A stretch of 17,937 bases of DNA from Planctomycetia bacterium (GCA_005799475.1 SYGQ01000067.1:1-17937), one strand, 5' to 3'. Numbered from the stretch's first letter, positions 1 through 7,898 are shown. The notes: generated from the sequence alone by a model not told the origin. Program-made: numbers and translations.

Positions 1-1
1 C

Positions 2-133
2 ATCGATTCGCCCGGAACGCCGCTGGAAGAGTCCGCTCGGCTGGACGCGATCAGCGCGGCCCATGCATCAGCGAGCAGTGCCCTCATCGGTCTCATGCCG
101 AGAGTGTCGCGCGTTGCTTCCGGCGACGGCTGA
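2..133 (+). CDS. C-terminal fragment of an unknown protein (5' end outside window)
   Basis: An open frame enters from the left edge and ends at TGA 131-133, giving about 43 residues that finish ...LIGLMPRVSRVASGDG. Codon third positions are mostly G or C, as in the real genes here. The frame is followed by a strong, nearly symmetric hairpin at 180-224 lying between it and the converging metallophosphoesterase gene, which is what one expects for the tail of a + strand gene. The residue composition (Ala, Ser, Leu rich) is not diagnostic and I recognise no family. A competing - strand frame starting at 96 cannot be excluded, so this is a tentative call. Confidence 0.35.
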   Translation: MDSPGTPLEESARLDAISAAHASASSALIGLMPRVSRVASGDG

Positions 134-179
134 GCACGAGGATGTCGAAGGATGACCCGCGGGCCGCTTCCATCCTCGG

Positions 180-224
180 CAATGGGAAGAATCGGTCCCG
201 GCGCGGGACCATTCTTTCCCAATG
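180..224. terminator. Bidirectional intrinsic terminator between convergent genes
   Basis: A long imperfect inverted repeat has left arm 180-200 and right arm 204-224 with a GCG loop at 201-203. The core is GGTCCCG/CGGGACC (194-200/204-210). Outside it lie one bulged C, GAAT/ATTC, and an A/T- and G/C-containing outer stem with one extra T. On the + strand the core stem is followed by ATTCTTT; on the - strand it is followed by an equivalent ATTCTT stretch. The near symmetry suits termination of both the incoming + strand gene and the - strand metallophosphoesterase gene, whose stop lies at 274-276. Confidence 0.7.
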
Positions 225-273
225 CGAGGGCGCAACGGGGAGCGTGAGGGGCGGGCCCTCGCGCTGATCCGCG

Positions 274-1080
274 CTACGAGGCTCTCGTCTCAAGTCGGGT
301 GATCGACGCCGCGCCGCGCGACGCGACATCCATCTCGATGAGGCAGCCACACGCACGGAGGTCACCCGACCCCATCTCGAATGGGGTGTGCACGCCGGTT
401 GTCATGGCTCGCAGCACGCCCACAGGATCGCGACCGATGATCGACGCATACGGCCCGCACATCCCGACATCGGTGATGAACGCGGTGCCGCGCGGCATCA
501 CGCGAGCGTCCGCGGTCGGCACATGCGTGTGCGTCCCGATGACGGCAGTGACCCGGCCGTCGAGGTAGTGCGCCAACGCCGCTTTCTCGCTCGTCGCCTC
601 CATGTGCGCCTCGACCACGACGATTGGATCAGGTTCGGGCAGTTCGGCGAGCACTCGATCGACGCACGCAAACGGATCATCCGCAGGAAGGTTGAAAAAG
701 ACTCTGCCCAGCACGGTCACTACGAAGACGGCTCTCGGACGCCCATGCCCCTCGGGGATGCGGATCCACCGCTTTCCCGGCGCTTTCTGGCTGAGATTGG
801 CCGGTCGCAGGATCGGCTCCGACGGATCCTCCAGCACCGTTGAGATCTTCCCATCGCGAAACGCATGGTCGCCCAAAGTGACGGCGTCGGCCCCGAGCTG
901 TCGCAGCGCGCGGTAGAGATCCGGCGTGATCCCCGACCCGTTCTTGACATTCTCCCCGTTGACGATGACGGCAGCACTCGGCACCTGCGCCCGCAACGCC
1001 GCGATCCCCTGTTGGAGCGCCTGGCGACCGGGCGCGCCAACGCAATCTCCGAAGAATGCGATGGACAGACGCTCGGCCAC
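274..1080 (-). CDS. ymdB: TIGR00282/YmdB-family metallophosphoesterase
   Basis: This 268-residue protein matches the usual size (about 260-270) of the calcineurin-like TIGR00282 family. Members are dinuclear-metal phosphodiesterases, and Bacillus YmdB acts on 2',3'-cyclic nucleotides. Family motifs appear in order: the first metal Asp in FFGDCVGAPGR (D12), NGEN (41-44), LGDH (69-72), VEAHMEATSEK (156-166, H159) and IGTHTHVPTAD (181-191, H184 and H186). The third motif is normally GNH, so a metal-ligand Asn appears as Asp71 here. The protein has no signal peptide or membrane segment and should be cytosolic. Translation starts at GTG 1080-1078; the N-terminus MAERLSIAFFGD fits the family. It is divergent from the DUF3553 gene. 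The family is clear, but the physiological substrate in this organism is unknown. Confidence 0.9.
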   Translation of the reverse strand: MAERLSIAFFGDCVGAPGRQALQQGIAALRAQVPSAAVIVNGENVKNGSGITPDLYRALRQLGADAVTLGDHAFRDGKISTVLEDPSEPILRPANLSQKAPGKRWIRIPEGHGRPRAVFVVTVLGRVFFNLPADDPFACVDRVLAELPEPDPIVVVEAHMEATSEKAALAHYLDGRVTAVIGTHTHVPTADARVMPRGTAFITDVGMCGPYASIIGRDPVGVLRAMTTGVHTPFEMGSGDLRACGCLIEMDVASRGAASITRLETRAS

Positions 1081-1089
1081 GGCTATACT
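1062..1089 (+). promoter_or_regulatory. Putative sigma70-type promoter for the DUF3553 gene
   Basis: TGGACA (1062-1067) and TATACT (1084-1089) each match 5 of 6 consensus bases and are separated by 16 nt. They lie about 50 nt ahead of the ATG at 1139. The -35 element sits inside the first codons of the divergent metallophosphoesterase gene, so the two genes share a very compact divergent control region. The - strand promoter for that gene must overlap the same bases, but I cannot identify it confidently. Confidence 0.5.
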
Positions 1090-1138
1090 CTAACCGTCGG
1101 CAGGGTCGCGGCGCATCGCGCCACGCGAGCTGACACGC

Positions 1139-1774
1139 ATGATCGAGATGACATACAAAAAGGGTGACCGTGTTCGTCATCCATCTCGCCCCGAGTGGGG
1201 TGAGGGCTCAATCACCAAGATCGAAGTCGTCACGCGCGACCGCGCGACCGACCTCCGGGTGTGGGTGCGATTCTCGTCCATTGGCGAGAAGACTTTTCTT
1301 GCCAGCGCCGCCGCACTCGAGATCATCGATGACCAAGGGCACTCGTCGAGCGTGCACGCACGCCCGACGCTGCACTCGCTGCAGGTTTCCGAGGGCGGCG
1401 GATGGCTCGGCTCAATGACGAAGCGCACGCCCGAGGAACTGATGACGACGCTCCCCGGCGAGGCGAGCGACCCGTTCCTCCCCCTGCGAAAGCGCGCGGA
1501 ATTCCTGCTCAAGCTCTATCGATTCGACGGTTCGCCCGCGCGACTCGTCGAGTGGTCGGTGGCGCAAAGCGGCATCGATGACCCCCTTTCCCGTTTCAAC
1601 CGTCAAGAACTTGAACAGCTCTACAAGCGCTGGATCTTCAACCTTGAAGCTCAGACGAAGCGCCTCATGACGGAACTCCGGCGCGATGGCATCACGATTG
1701 AGTCCCTGCTGCCAACGGCTCCACCACTCGCGCAGCGCACCATCCCGCGCCTCCAGCGCGAGCCGATGCGATAG
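1139..1774 (+). CDS. DUF3553 domain protein
   Basis: The 211-residue protein opens with KKGDRVRHPSRPEWGEGSI (residues 7-25), then VWVRFSSIGEKTF. This is the small beta-barrel-like DUF3553 pattern: basic 'VRHP.RPEWG.G' followed by a V.F..GEK strand, similar in layout to CarD/RapA-type barrels. The remaining 140 residues are mainly predicted helix with an Arg/Lys/Glu-rich C-terminus and no membrane segment, so a cytosolic nucleic-acid- or protein-binding role is possible but unproven. ATG 1139 is taken as start; ATG 1148 (MTYKKGD) is equally compatible with the domain. It has its own putative promoter at 1062-1089. Function is unknown; the domain assignment is from motif recognition. Confidence 0.75.
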   Translation: MIEMTYKKGDRVRHPSRPEWGEGSITKIEVVTRDRATDLRVWVRFSSIGEKTFLASAAALEIIDDQGHSSSVHARPTLHSLQVSEGGGWLGSMTKRTPEELMTTLPGEASDPFLPLRKRAEFLLKLYRFDGSPARLVEWSVAQSGIDDPLSRFNRQELEQLYKRWIFNLEAQTKRLMTELRRDGITIESLLPTAPPLAQRTIPRLQREPMR

Positions 1775-1930
1775 GGGCTGCGGGCTGACTGACCGCCATG
1801 CGCCAGGTCGAACTGGACGAGTGCGCCGCGGCTCGTGCGCCGCTGAGTGCCAATGGCGAAGACGAAGTGAACGGCCCCTCCAGCGCGCGGCGCTCACCTT
1901 GTGTCTCGCCGGCGTGGACCTGTCGGGGTC
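1775..1930. other. Convergent intergenic gap without a convincing gene
   Basis: These 156 bases separate the stop of the DUF3553 gene from the stop of the opposing thioredoxin-fold gene. They contain a short direct repeat GTGCGCCGC (1821-1829 and 1835-1843) and a weak GGACC/GGTCC hairpin (1916-1931) that touches the - strand stop codon and lacks a U tract. No good intrinsic terminator and no supported small ORF were seen. Confidence 0.5.
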
Positions 1931-3049
1931 CTAGGGCGCCTTCGGTTTCCTCGTCGGCAGCGGACCCGCAGGCTGCGTCCTGTAGCGCTCAAGCTCCACC
2001 TTGTACTTCGCGACGAGCGCCGCGTCCGATTGAAGCGTGATCGCCTGCTCCTGGCACTCGATCGCCTTGGCGGCATCGCCGCGCGCGAAGTGAACGAGCG
2101 CGAGCGCGACCTTCGCGAGGGCGTCACTCCCCTGCCCGAGCGCGTCGGCCTGCGTCGCCATCTCAAGGGCGAAGTCGAGGTCGCGCACGGTGGCAAAGGT
2201 CGAATTCACCGTCGTGCGCGCCATGGCGCGTCGCGTTGCGGCATCCTCGGGGTTGTTCGCCGCGATCTCACGGCCCAGCGCGTATCCCTTCGCGGGCTCG
2301 TTCGCCACGCCGATCATGATGGTGAACCGCTGCAGTTCGAACTGCGTTCGCTCTTGCGGCATCTGCGCGATGATGGCGTCAAGAAGCGCGAAGATCGGTC
2401 CCCACTGACCGCTGCGCTCACAGTCGCGCGCGAGCGATTCGATGCGGTCCTTCGCGTAATGGATTCGCGAGGCGAGGACGCGCTCGGCCTTGATGGCTAG
2501 CGGATCCCACGACCCCTTCACAATGGCAGCGAGCACCGGCTCAGCATCGTTGGGGTGGCCGTACCACAGCATGACGCCGTCGCGCGCAAGCATGAGGAGC
2601 GGCGTCGACCGCCTGAGCGTGCCGTCCTGGAGGACCCGGTCGGCCGCGTGAGGCGGGTCCGATACGATGGCGTAGCTGATGTCGTCGTGTTGGGGCGGCT
2701 TCTCGAGCCATGCAGAAATGGTCGCGGCTGGCTCCGACGAGATGCCGATGAACCGCACTCCCTTGGCTTCATAGACGCGCGCCATCTCGGCGACGAGCGG
2801 CCCGGCTTCCTCGCAGTGGTCGCAGGTGGTCGAGAAGAAGTCGAACGCATACACGATCCCGGGCGCGTAGCGGACGGCTTCGGGGCCGCGAATGAAGGTC
2901 GCGAACTTCGGAAACGGCACCATCGCACCGGGGAACACCCACGGCGTGGGGATCTTCGCTCTCAAGGGATCAAGGTGGGGATCCGTCGGCGGGGCCGCCT
3001 GCGGCGCGAACCCGACAAGTGCGGCGAAGAGACACCAGACTGGGATCAT
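1931..3049 (-). CDS. Exported thioredoxin-fold (TlpA/AhpC-like) protein with helical TPR-like tail
   Basis: This is a 372-residue protein starting at ATG 3049-3047. The N-terminus MIPVWCLFAALVGFAPQAA resembles a short signal peptide with cleavage near residues 18-19, so it is probably periplasmic. Residues 60-175 form a thioredoxin-like domain: a beta strand into FDFFSTTCDHCEEAGPLV, with a CxxC redox pair (C76, C79), then GVRFIGISSEP and a cis-Pro motif STP (148-150) before a strand and LWYG. Residues 180-372 are helical, with Ala-rich repeats such as KVALALVHFARGDAAKAIECQEQAI that look like degenerate TPRs. Thiol-disulfide exchange is the family expectation; the partner is unknown. A longer frame continues upstream to 3460, but that part lies antisense to the neighbouring TPR gene. 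The gene is divergent from that TPR gene, with 62 nt between starts. Confidence 0.8.
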   Translation of the reverse strand: MIPVWCLFAALVGFAPQAAPPTDPHLDPLRAKIPTPWVFPGAMVPFPKFATFIRGPEAVRYAPGIVYAFDFFSTTCDHCEEAGPLVAEMARVYEAKGVRFIGISSEPAATISAWLEKPPQHDDISYAIVSDPPHAADRVLQDGTLRRSTPLLMLARDGVMLWYGHPNDAEPVLAAIVKGSWDPLAIKAERVLASRIHYAKDRIESLARDCERSGQWGPIFALLDAIIAQMPQERTQFELQRFTIMIGVANEPAKGYALGREIAANNPEDAATRRAMARTTVNSTFATVRDLDFALEMATQADALGQGSDALAKVALALVHFARGDAAKAIECQEQAITLQSDAALVAKYKVELERYRTQPAGPLPTRKPKAP

Positions 3050-3111
3050 TGCGACACGATAGCGCGATTCGCGATGGGGGCTCAGTAGGATGACCCCGTG
3101 GAGGCACACTG

Positions 3112-4854
3112 ATGGGTGAGCGATCACGATTGTGGTTGGTGCCGGTTGTCGGCGTGGCAGCGCTGAGCGTCGGCGTGTTGCTCGGGAAGCGACTCTTCGC
3201 ACCGGCGAATGACGCCTTTCAACAGCAACTTTCGGAGTTGGCGAAGTCGCACTCCGAACTGACGAAAGAAGCTGCAGAGAATGCTGACACGATCGCAAAG
3301 TTGAAGGCTGACATCGAGGCCAGCGGCCTCGCGGCGAAGGCTGCGGCCGAAGCGGCGCAGCGGGCGAAGGACGACGACGCCGCGGCATCCGCGAGTGCCG
3401 ACGCGCGCGCCGCCGCGGCGCTCGACGCTTCGCGCAAGGACGCGGCGACAGCGATGGCACAACTCGAGTCCGAGGTCGCAGCCGCCCAAACGAATTCGGA
3501 GATCCCCGCCGCCGTCCTCGAGGCCATCAGCTCTGGCTTCCGCGCGTCCGACACTGCGGACACGCTCCGTCATCATCCCAGTGTCGTCGAGGCGCTGCGT
3601 TCTGCGTGCAGCGAGGTCGACTCGGGGCGATATGACGGCACCGTAGCGGTCAAGGCCGAGCTTCTCGCGCTCTACGGCGCGCTTCTGATGGGCAACGGCG
3701 CTCCCGCTGAAGCGGCACCACGATTGGTCGCCGCGCTCGAGCTCGTACGCGGGCTGCACAGCACCACTTCAAGCGAACTCGCGCACGCCACCGAGCAAGC
3801 GGCTGAAGCGCTCGCCGCGTCAGGACGAGTGGAGGACGCGGTGCCGCTCGCGGAGGAGGCGCTCACGGTGGCTCGCGCGCTCTTCGCAAAGGGCACAAAG
3901 GAACCACTCGTCGATGCTCTCACCACGCATGCGTCGATCGCGCGCGCGCGCGGGAACACCGAGGATGCGGAGCGGGAACTTCGCGAAGCCGTCGCCGTCG
4001 CCGGAGAGATCCACTCAACACCACACGCGCAGCGCGTCCTTGCCGTGGCCGAACTCGCCGAACTCCTCGACGCACAGTCGAACTGGTCCGAGGCCACAGC
4101 GTTGCACCAGCAGGCTCTCGATATGCGCCGATCACTTCGCAGCGGCGATCACGCCGACACAGCGGCCAGCCTCAATGCGCTTGTCGCAGGGCTCCAGAGT
4201 CTCGGCCGGCAAGGCGAGGCTGAGCCCCTCGCGCGTGAAGCACTCGGGATGCAGGAGCGGCTGCATCCGCAGGCGAACCTCGACCTCGCCGCGGCGCTGA
4301 ACAACCTTGCGAGTGTGCTGCGCGCACTCGGGAAGTCCGAGGAGGCCGAACCCATCTTTGCGCGTGCTCTCTTCATGAAACAGGAACTCATCGCCAAGGA
4401 CGACCCGCAAATCGTTCAAGCTCTCAAGAGCCTCGCGTGGACAAAGCATTCGCTGAAGAAGGATGCGCAGGCGCACGCGCTCTTGCAGCGCGCGCTTGAA
4501 ATGCAGCAGCGGCTCACTCCCGGAAACTCCCCCGCCGTCGCCGCAGCTCTCACTGATCTCGCGTGGATCGAACACGATGTTGGCGACGCCGAGAATGCAC
4601 TCGCGCACGCGGCCGCGGCCGACACGATGATGGCAACGATGTCGCCCTCCGGGAGCACTTCGCGTGCGGTCGCCATGGCCATGCACGCGCGCGCCCTCCA
4701 TGCAGCCGGGAAAGAGGACCAGGCCGTCGTCCTCATCGATCAGGCGGCGTCAATGGTCTTGGCCCTCGAGCCCGCGACCTCGAGTCACGCGGCGACTGTC
4801 TTGAAGGTGCAGGAGGAACTCAAGTCGCCCCCGGGCGCCGATTCTTCGCGCTAG
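3112..4854 (+). CDS. Membrane-anchored coiled-coil/TPR protein
   Basis: The 580-residue protein has an N-terminal hydrophobic anchor (LWLVPVVGVAALSVGVLL, residues 7-24). An Ala/Lys/Glu-rich predicted coiled coil follows (about 35-130), then a long array of tetratricopeptide repeats (about 180-570). The repeats are of the kinesin-light-chain type, about 42 residues long, for example AAALNNLASVLRALGKSEEAEPIFARAL and the unit after it. Such modules mediate protein-protein contacts; in Planctomycetota they often occur behind Ser/Thr kinase domains, but no kinase is present here. The start at ATG 3112 has GGAG about 8 nt upstream (GTGGAGGCACACTG). The stop codon TAG 4852-4854 is directly next to the 3' end of the opposite-strand tRNA-Val. 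Cellular role unknown. Confidence 0.8.
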   Translation: MGERSRLWLVPVVGVAALSVGVLLGKRLFAPANDAFQQQLSELAKSHSELTKEAAENADTIAKLKADIEASGLAAKAAAEAAQRAKDDDAAASASADARAAAALDASRKDAATAMAQLESEVAAAQTNSEIPAAVLEAISSGFRASDTADTLRHHPSVVEALRSACSEVDSGRYDGTVAVKAELLALYGALLMGNGAPAEAAPRLVAALELVRGLHSTTSSELAHATEQAAEALAASGRVEDAVPLAEEALTVARALFAKGTKEPLVDALTTHASIARARGNTEDAERELREAVAVAGEIHSTPHAQRVLAVAELAELLDAQSNWSEATALHQQALDMRRSLRSGDHADTAASLNALVAGLQSLGRQGEAEPLAREALGMQERLHPQANLDLAAALNNLASVLRALGKSEEAEPIFARALFMKQELIAKDDPQIVQALKSLAWTKHSLKKDAQAHALLQRALEMQQRLTPGNSPAVAAALTDLAWIEHDVGDAENALAHAAAADTMMATMSPSGSTSRAVAMAMHARALHAAGKEDQAVVLIDQAASMVLALEPATSSHAATVLKVQEELKSPPGADSSR

Positions 4855-4928
4855 TGGACCGTACTGGGCTCGAACCAGTGACCTCCTCCGTGTCATGGAG
4901 GCGCGCTAGCCAACTGCGCCAACGGTCC
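4855..4928 (-). tRNA. tRNA-Val (anticodon GAC)
   Basis: A complete 74-nt cloverleaf folds on the - strand. The acceptor stem is GGACCGT/ACGGTCC, the D stem GCGC/GCGC, the anticodon stem CCTCC/GGAGG with loop ATGACAC, the variable loop 5 nt, and the T stem ACTGG/CCAGT with loop TTCGAGC. U33 precedes the anticodon GAC, which reads GUC and GUU valine codons. The discriminator is A, and CCA is not encoded, so it must be added after transcription. The 5' end is 15 nt after the gltX stop on the same strand, suggesting it is processed from a gltX-tRNA transcript. The 3' end abuts the stop codon of the converging TPR gene. Confidence 0.95.
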
Positions 4929-4943
4929 GTGAGGGGACGGATC

Positions 4944-6605
4944 CTACGCCACGACCCCAGATTGAGCAAGGCAACGGTCGATCCTTGCGAGTGAACTCTC
5001 GCGGCCCAAGATCGCGAGCGTGTCGAAGATGGGAGGACTGACAGTCGAACCGCACAGCGCGACGCGCAGCGGCTGCGCAAGCGAGCCGAGACTTCCACCG
5101 ACCGCGCTCTCGGCATGCGGCTTGAGCACACCCTCGAGTCCGCCGACGGTCCAGTCTGCCAAAGGTGCGAGCACCGCGCGTGCGCCGCGGAGGATGTCGT
5201 AGCCGCACGGGCTCCCTCCCTCGAGCACCTTTTTGACCGCCTTGGGATCGAGGACGAGGTCGTCGTCGGCCGTCGTGATGAATGTGTTGCTGCGGAAGAG
5301 ATCGTCGAGCGTCTTGCTGCGCTCGTGGCTTGCGTCGCAGAGCGAACGGAACTGCGCGACGGTGAGTTTCGCCATGAATCCCGCGTGGAAGGCCTGCCCG
5401 TGCGCCGCAGCGCGCGTCACGAATGCCTCGCGCGTCATCGCGGAGATCGCGTGCAGGTTGAAGGCAAGCAACTTCGCCCGGTCGAACTTCGCGGGCGTCT
5501 TGAGCACACGGGCAAGATCAAAGTGCTCCCGGAGGAACTCGTTGTCAAACTTCTCGAGGTCGCCTCCAGGGCTCCACCCGTTGAGCGAGAGAAAGTTGCA
5601 CAGCACCTCGGGGAGGTATCCCGAACGACGAAAGTCGTCGACATTGATCTCCGGCAGCGTGACGCCGAGCAGCGTCGCCAACCTCGTGGTCACTTCCGGA
5701 GGGAGTTGAATGGTCTTGTCCTTCAGCCACGCCGCGAAGGTCGCGGGATCGACCGTGCCCACTGGCGGACTCGTGAGAGCCCGCTCGGCGATGGCCTTGC
5801 GCAGCACCTTGTCCTTGTCGCGCTTCGACATCTTCGAGCCATCGGGATTCACGATGAGCGGGAGGTGCCCGTAGGTGGGACGCCGAAACCCGAGCGCATC
5901 CTGCAGCACGATGTGCTTGGCCGTGTTGTTGAAATGCTCCTGCGCGCGCAGCACATGCGTCACTCCCATGAGTTCGTCATCAACGACCACCGCGAAGTGA
6001 TAGGTGGGGAATCCGTCGGCTTTCTGGATGACGAAATCATCGGTCTCGCCGTCGGGAATGACCGCCGTGCCCAAGACCTCGTCCTCGATCGTGATGGGCC
6101 CAGCTCTGGTGTGGAACCGGATGACGCTCGGCGCGCCAGCCGCTCGCAGGGCCGCGATCTCTTCGACGGATCGCGCACGCGCAATCTCCCCTTTGTAGCG
6201 GAACGGCACGCCCTTCGCCTTCGCGGCCTCGCGCAGTGCGGTCAACTCCTCGGCTGTTTCAAAGGCGTAGTACGCGTTCCCCGCCGCGATGAGTCGATCA
6301 AGGTGCCGGCGGTAGATCGGTAATCGCTCTGATTGAAAATAGGGACCGCGTGGTCCCCCGCCGCTTCCCTCGTACTCGGGTCCCTCGTCCCAGTCGATGC
6401 CGAGCCACTTCAGGTCTTTCGCAAAGCCGATGCTCGCCGCGTCGCTCGACCGCTTCTGGTCCGTGTCCTCGATGCGCAGTGTGAACGACCCGCCCCTCCC
6501 CTTCGCGTACGCCCAGCAAAAGAGCGCCGTCCGCGCGCCGCCCACATGCAGATGGCCAGACGGGCTCGGTGCGAATCGCGTCACGACCATTGGCGAAGCT
6601 GTCAT
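4944..6605 (-). CDS. gltX: Glutamyl-tRNA synthetase, with an insertion after the KMSKS loop
   Basis: This class I aminoacyl-tRNA synthetase charges tRNA-Glu. The ATP-binding HIGH motif appears as PSGHLHVGGARTAL (residues 14-27), IEDTDQKRS follows at 45-53, and the KMSKS loop is GSKMSKR (256-262). The core signature GFPTYHFAVVVDDELMGVTHVLR (198-220) is intact, and the alpha-helical anticodon-binding domain fills the C-terminus. Length is 553 residues against a usual 470-510. The excess lies largely between KMSKR and DFRRSGYLPE (324-333), where about 55-60 extra residues are inserted. Start ATG 6605 has GGAG 6 nt upstream; ATG 6590 is less likely. The full C-terminal domain excludes the short GluQ paralogue. 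It is transcribed together with tRNA-Val downstream and divergently from corA. Whether it also charges tRNA-Gln cannot be told here. Confidence 0.96.
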   Translation of the reverse strand: MTASPMVVTRFAPSPSGHLHVGGARTALFCWAYAKGRGGSFTLRIEDTDQKRSSDAASIGFAKDLKWLGIDWDEGPEYEGSGGGPRGPYFQSERLPIYRRHLDRLIAAGNAYYAFETAEELTALREAAKAKGVPFRYKGEIARARSVEEIAALRAAGAPSVIRFHTRAGPITIEDEVLGTAVIPDGETDDFVIQKADGFPTYHFAVVVDDELMGVTHVLRAQEHFNNTAKHIVLQDALGFRRPTYGHLPLIVNPDGSKMSKRDKDKVLRKAIAERALTSPPVGTVDPATFAAWLKDKTIQLPPEVTTRLATLLGVTLPEINVDDFRRSGYLPEVLCNFLSLNGWSPGGDLEKFDNEFLREHFDLARVLKTPAKFDRAKLLAFNLHAISAMTREAFVTRAAAHGQAFHAGFMAKLTVAQFRSLCDASHERSKTLDDLFRSNTFITTADDDLVLDPKAVKKVLEGGSPCGYDILRGARAVLAPLADWTVGGLEGVLKPHAESAVGGSLGSLAQPLRVALCGSTVSPPIFDTLAILGRESSLARIDRCLAQSGVVA

Positions 6606-6749
6606 TGGGGACTCCGTGGCGAGGGGCGTCGGATCGAGCTGTGCAGGCTAGCAAGGCCCGTCGGGGTCGCCGCGGCCACCCTCACATGCGTTGAGCTGGT
6701 CGTGGGCTCGGTCGAATGCATCGAAGTGGCCAAGGGGTAGCCTGCTTCC

Positions 6750-7898
6750 ATGACTCGTCGCGCGCGTCGACATCGTGTCGAGCATCCCGTTGGGGCTTCA
6801 CCGGGCACGCTTGCACAGCCACCGAGGGCTTCATCGGCGGCGATTCCGCCGTACACGATCGAAGTGATCTCCTGGAGTGCGACGGACATCGCGGAGGCGC
6901 GCGTCACGACAGTCGCGGCGATCAAAGAAGTGCGCCGTGGCCTTCCGCATGTCTGGGTGAACATCGACGGACGGCCTGACGCCTCAGTGTTGGCGGCGCT
7001 GGGCACCGCGTTCGGTCTTCACCCACTGGCCCTCGAGGATGTGCTTCACCCCACAATGAGAGCCAAGGTCGAGCCCTACGAACAGACACTGTTCGTGGTC
7101 GCGCCGATGCCACTTCCCGCGCCCGGAGATGCCCTCGGCGCGCGGGAGTTCGCGACTGAACAACTGGCCGTGTTTCTCGGCTCCGACTTCGTGGTGTCGG
7201 TGCAGGAACGGCCCGATGGCGATTGTCTCGACCTCGTCCGTGCGCGCCTTCGCAGCCCGTCTTCGCGATTGAGGACCAGGGGTCCGAGCCACCTCGCGTT
7301 TGCAATCTTCGATGCCGTCATCGATCACTACTTCCCCCTCGTCAACGCACTGAGCGATCGTGTCGATGCCGTTGAGTCGAAGATCATCGACCAGCGGGAG
7401 GCTCCCGACATCTATGCGATCCGCGACATTCGGCACGACCTCGCGCGCGTGCGGCAGGCGCTGTGGCCGATGCGTGATGCGTTCACCGCCATGATGTCCA
7501 TGGAACAGTGGTTCGACCCTGACGAACGACTGTTGCTCCGAAACGCCCTCGACCATGTCATGCGACTCCTCGACATGCTCGAGTCCGACCGGAGCTGTGC
7601 CGGCGACCTCATGGAACTCTCGATCGCCTTGGCCAACGCCAAACTTGGCGAGGTGACCAAGGTGCTCACGATGATTGCCACCATCTTCATTCCCATCACT
7701 TTCATCGCCAGCATCGAGGGCATGAACTTCGATTTCATGCCCGAACTCAAGGCATCGTGGGGCTATCCGGCCGTGCTCGGGCTGATGGCGGTGACCGCCG
7801 CAGGATTCCTCGTCATGTTCTGGCGCCGCGGATGGTTCGCGCCCGCCATGCGTCCGCCCCGTCGTCGGAGGGCATCCCCCCGATTCTCCGACGATTGA
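6750..7898 (+). CDS. corA: CorA-family magnesium transporter
   Basis: This 382-residue inner-membrane protein has the CorA layout. A soluble alpha/beta N-terminal domain spans about 36-180. Long helices (about 185-300) lead into the pore helix. TM1 (about 305-321, MIATIFIPITFIAS) ends in the diagnostic GMN filter at 324-326. A short loop with MPEL follows, then TM2 (about 339-358) and a basic C-terminal tail (WRRGWF...RPPRRRRA). CorA forms a pentameric channel importing Mg2+ (also Co2+ and Ni2+), gated by cytosolic Mg2+. The first 35 residues are Arg/Pro/Ala-rich and may not all be translated; ATG 6750 has AAGGGG 12 nt upstream. It is divergent from gltX across a 144-nt gap in which I see no clear promoter. 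Confidence 0.93.
   Translation: MTRRARRHRVEHPVGASPGTLAQPPRASSAAIPPYTIEVISWSATDIAEARVTTVAAIKEVRRGLPHVWVNIDGRPDASVLAALGTAFGLHPLALEDVLHPTMRAKVEPYEQTLFVVAPMPLPAPGDALGAREFATEQLAVFLGSDFVVSVQERPDGDCLDLVRARLRSPSSRLRTRGPSHLAFAIFDAVIDHYFPLVNALSDRVDAVESKIIDQREAPDIYAIRDIRHDLARVRQALWPMRDAFTAMMSMEQWFDPDERLLLRNALDHVMRLLDMLESDRSCAGDLMELSIALANAKLGEVTKVLTMIATIFIPITFIASIEGMNFDFMPELKASWGYPAVLGLMAVTAAGFLVMFWRRGWFAPAMRPPRRRRASPRFSDD

Noticed and set aside
1..96. - strand frame starting at ATG 96 and running off the left edge (MRPMRALLADAWAALIAS...)
   Set aside because: It has a hydrophobic-looking start but no ribosome binding site, and it conflicts with the + strand frame that is better supported by the terminator. 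It cannot be decided without flanking sequence.
3050..3460. N-terminal extension of the thioredoxin-fold gene on the - strand
   Set aside because: It is Arg/Pro/Ser-rich low-quality translation lying antisense to the TPR gene. The signal peptide at 3049 gives a natural start.
5115..6323. 402-residue + strand ORF across gltX
   Set aside because: It is antisense to a clear gltX gene, rich in Arg/Glu/Val/His as expected from a GC-rich shadow frame, and shows no domain.
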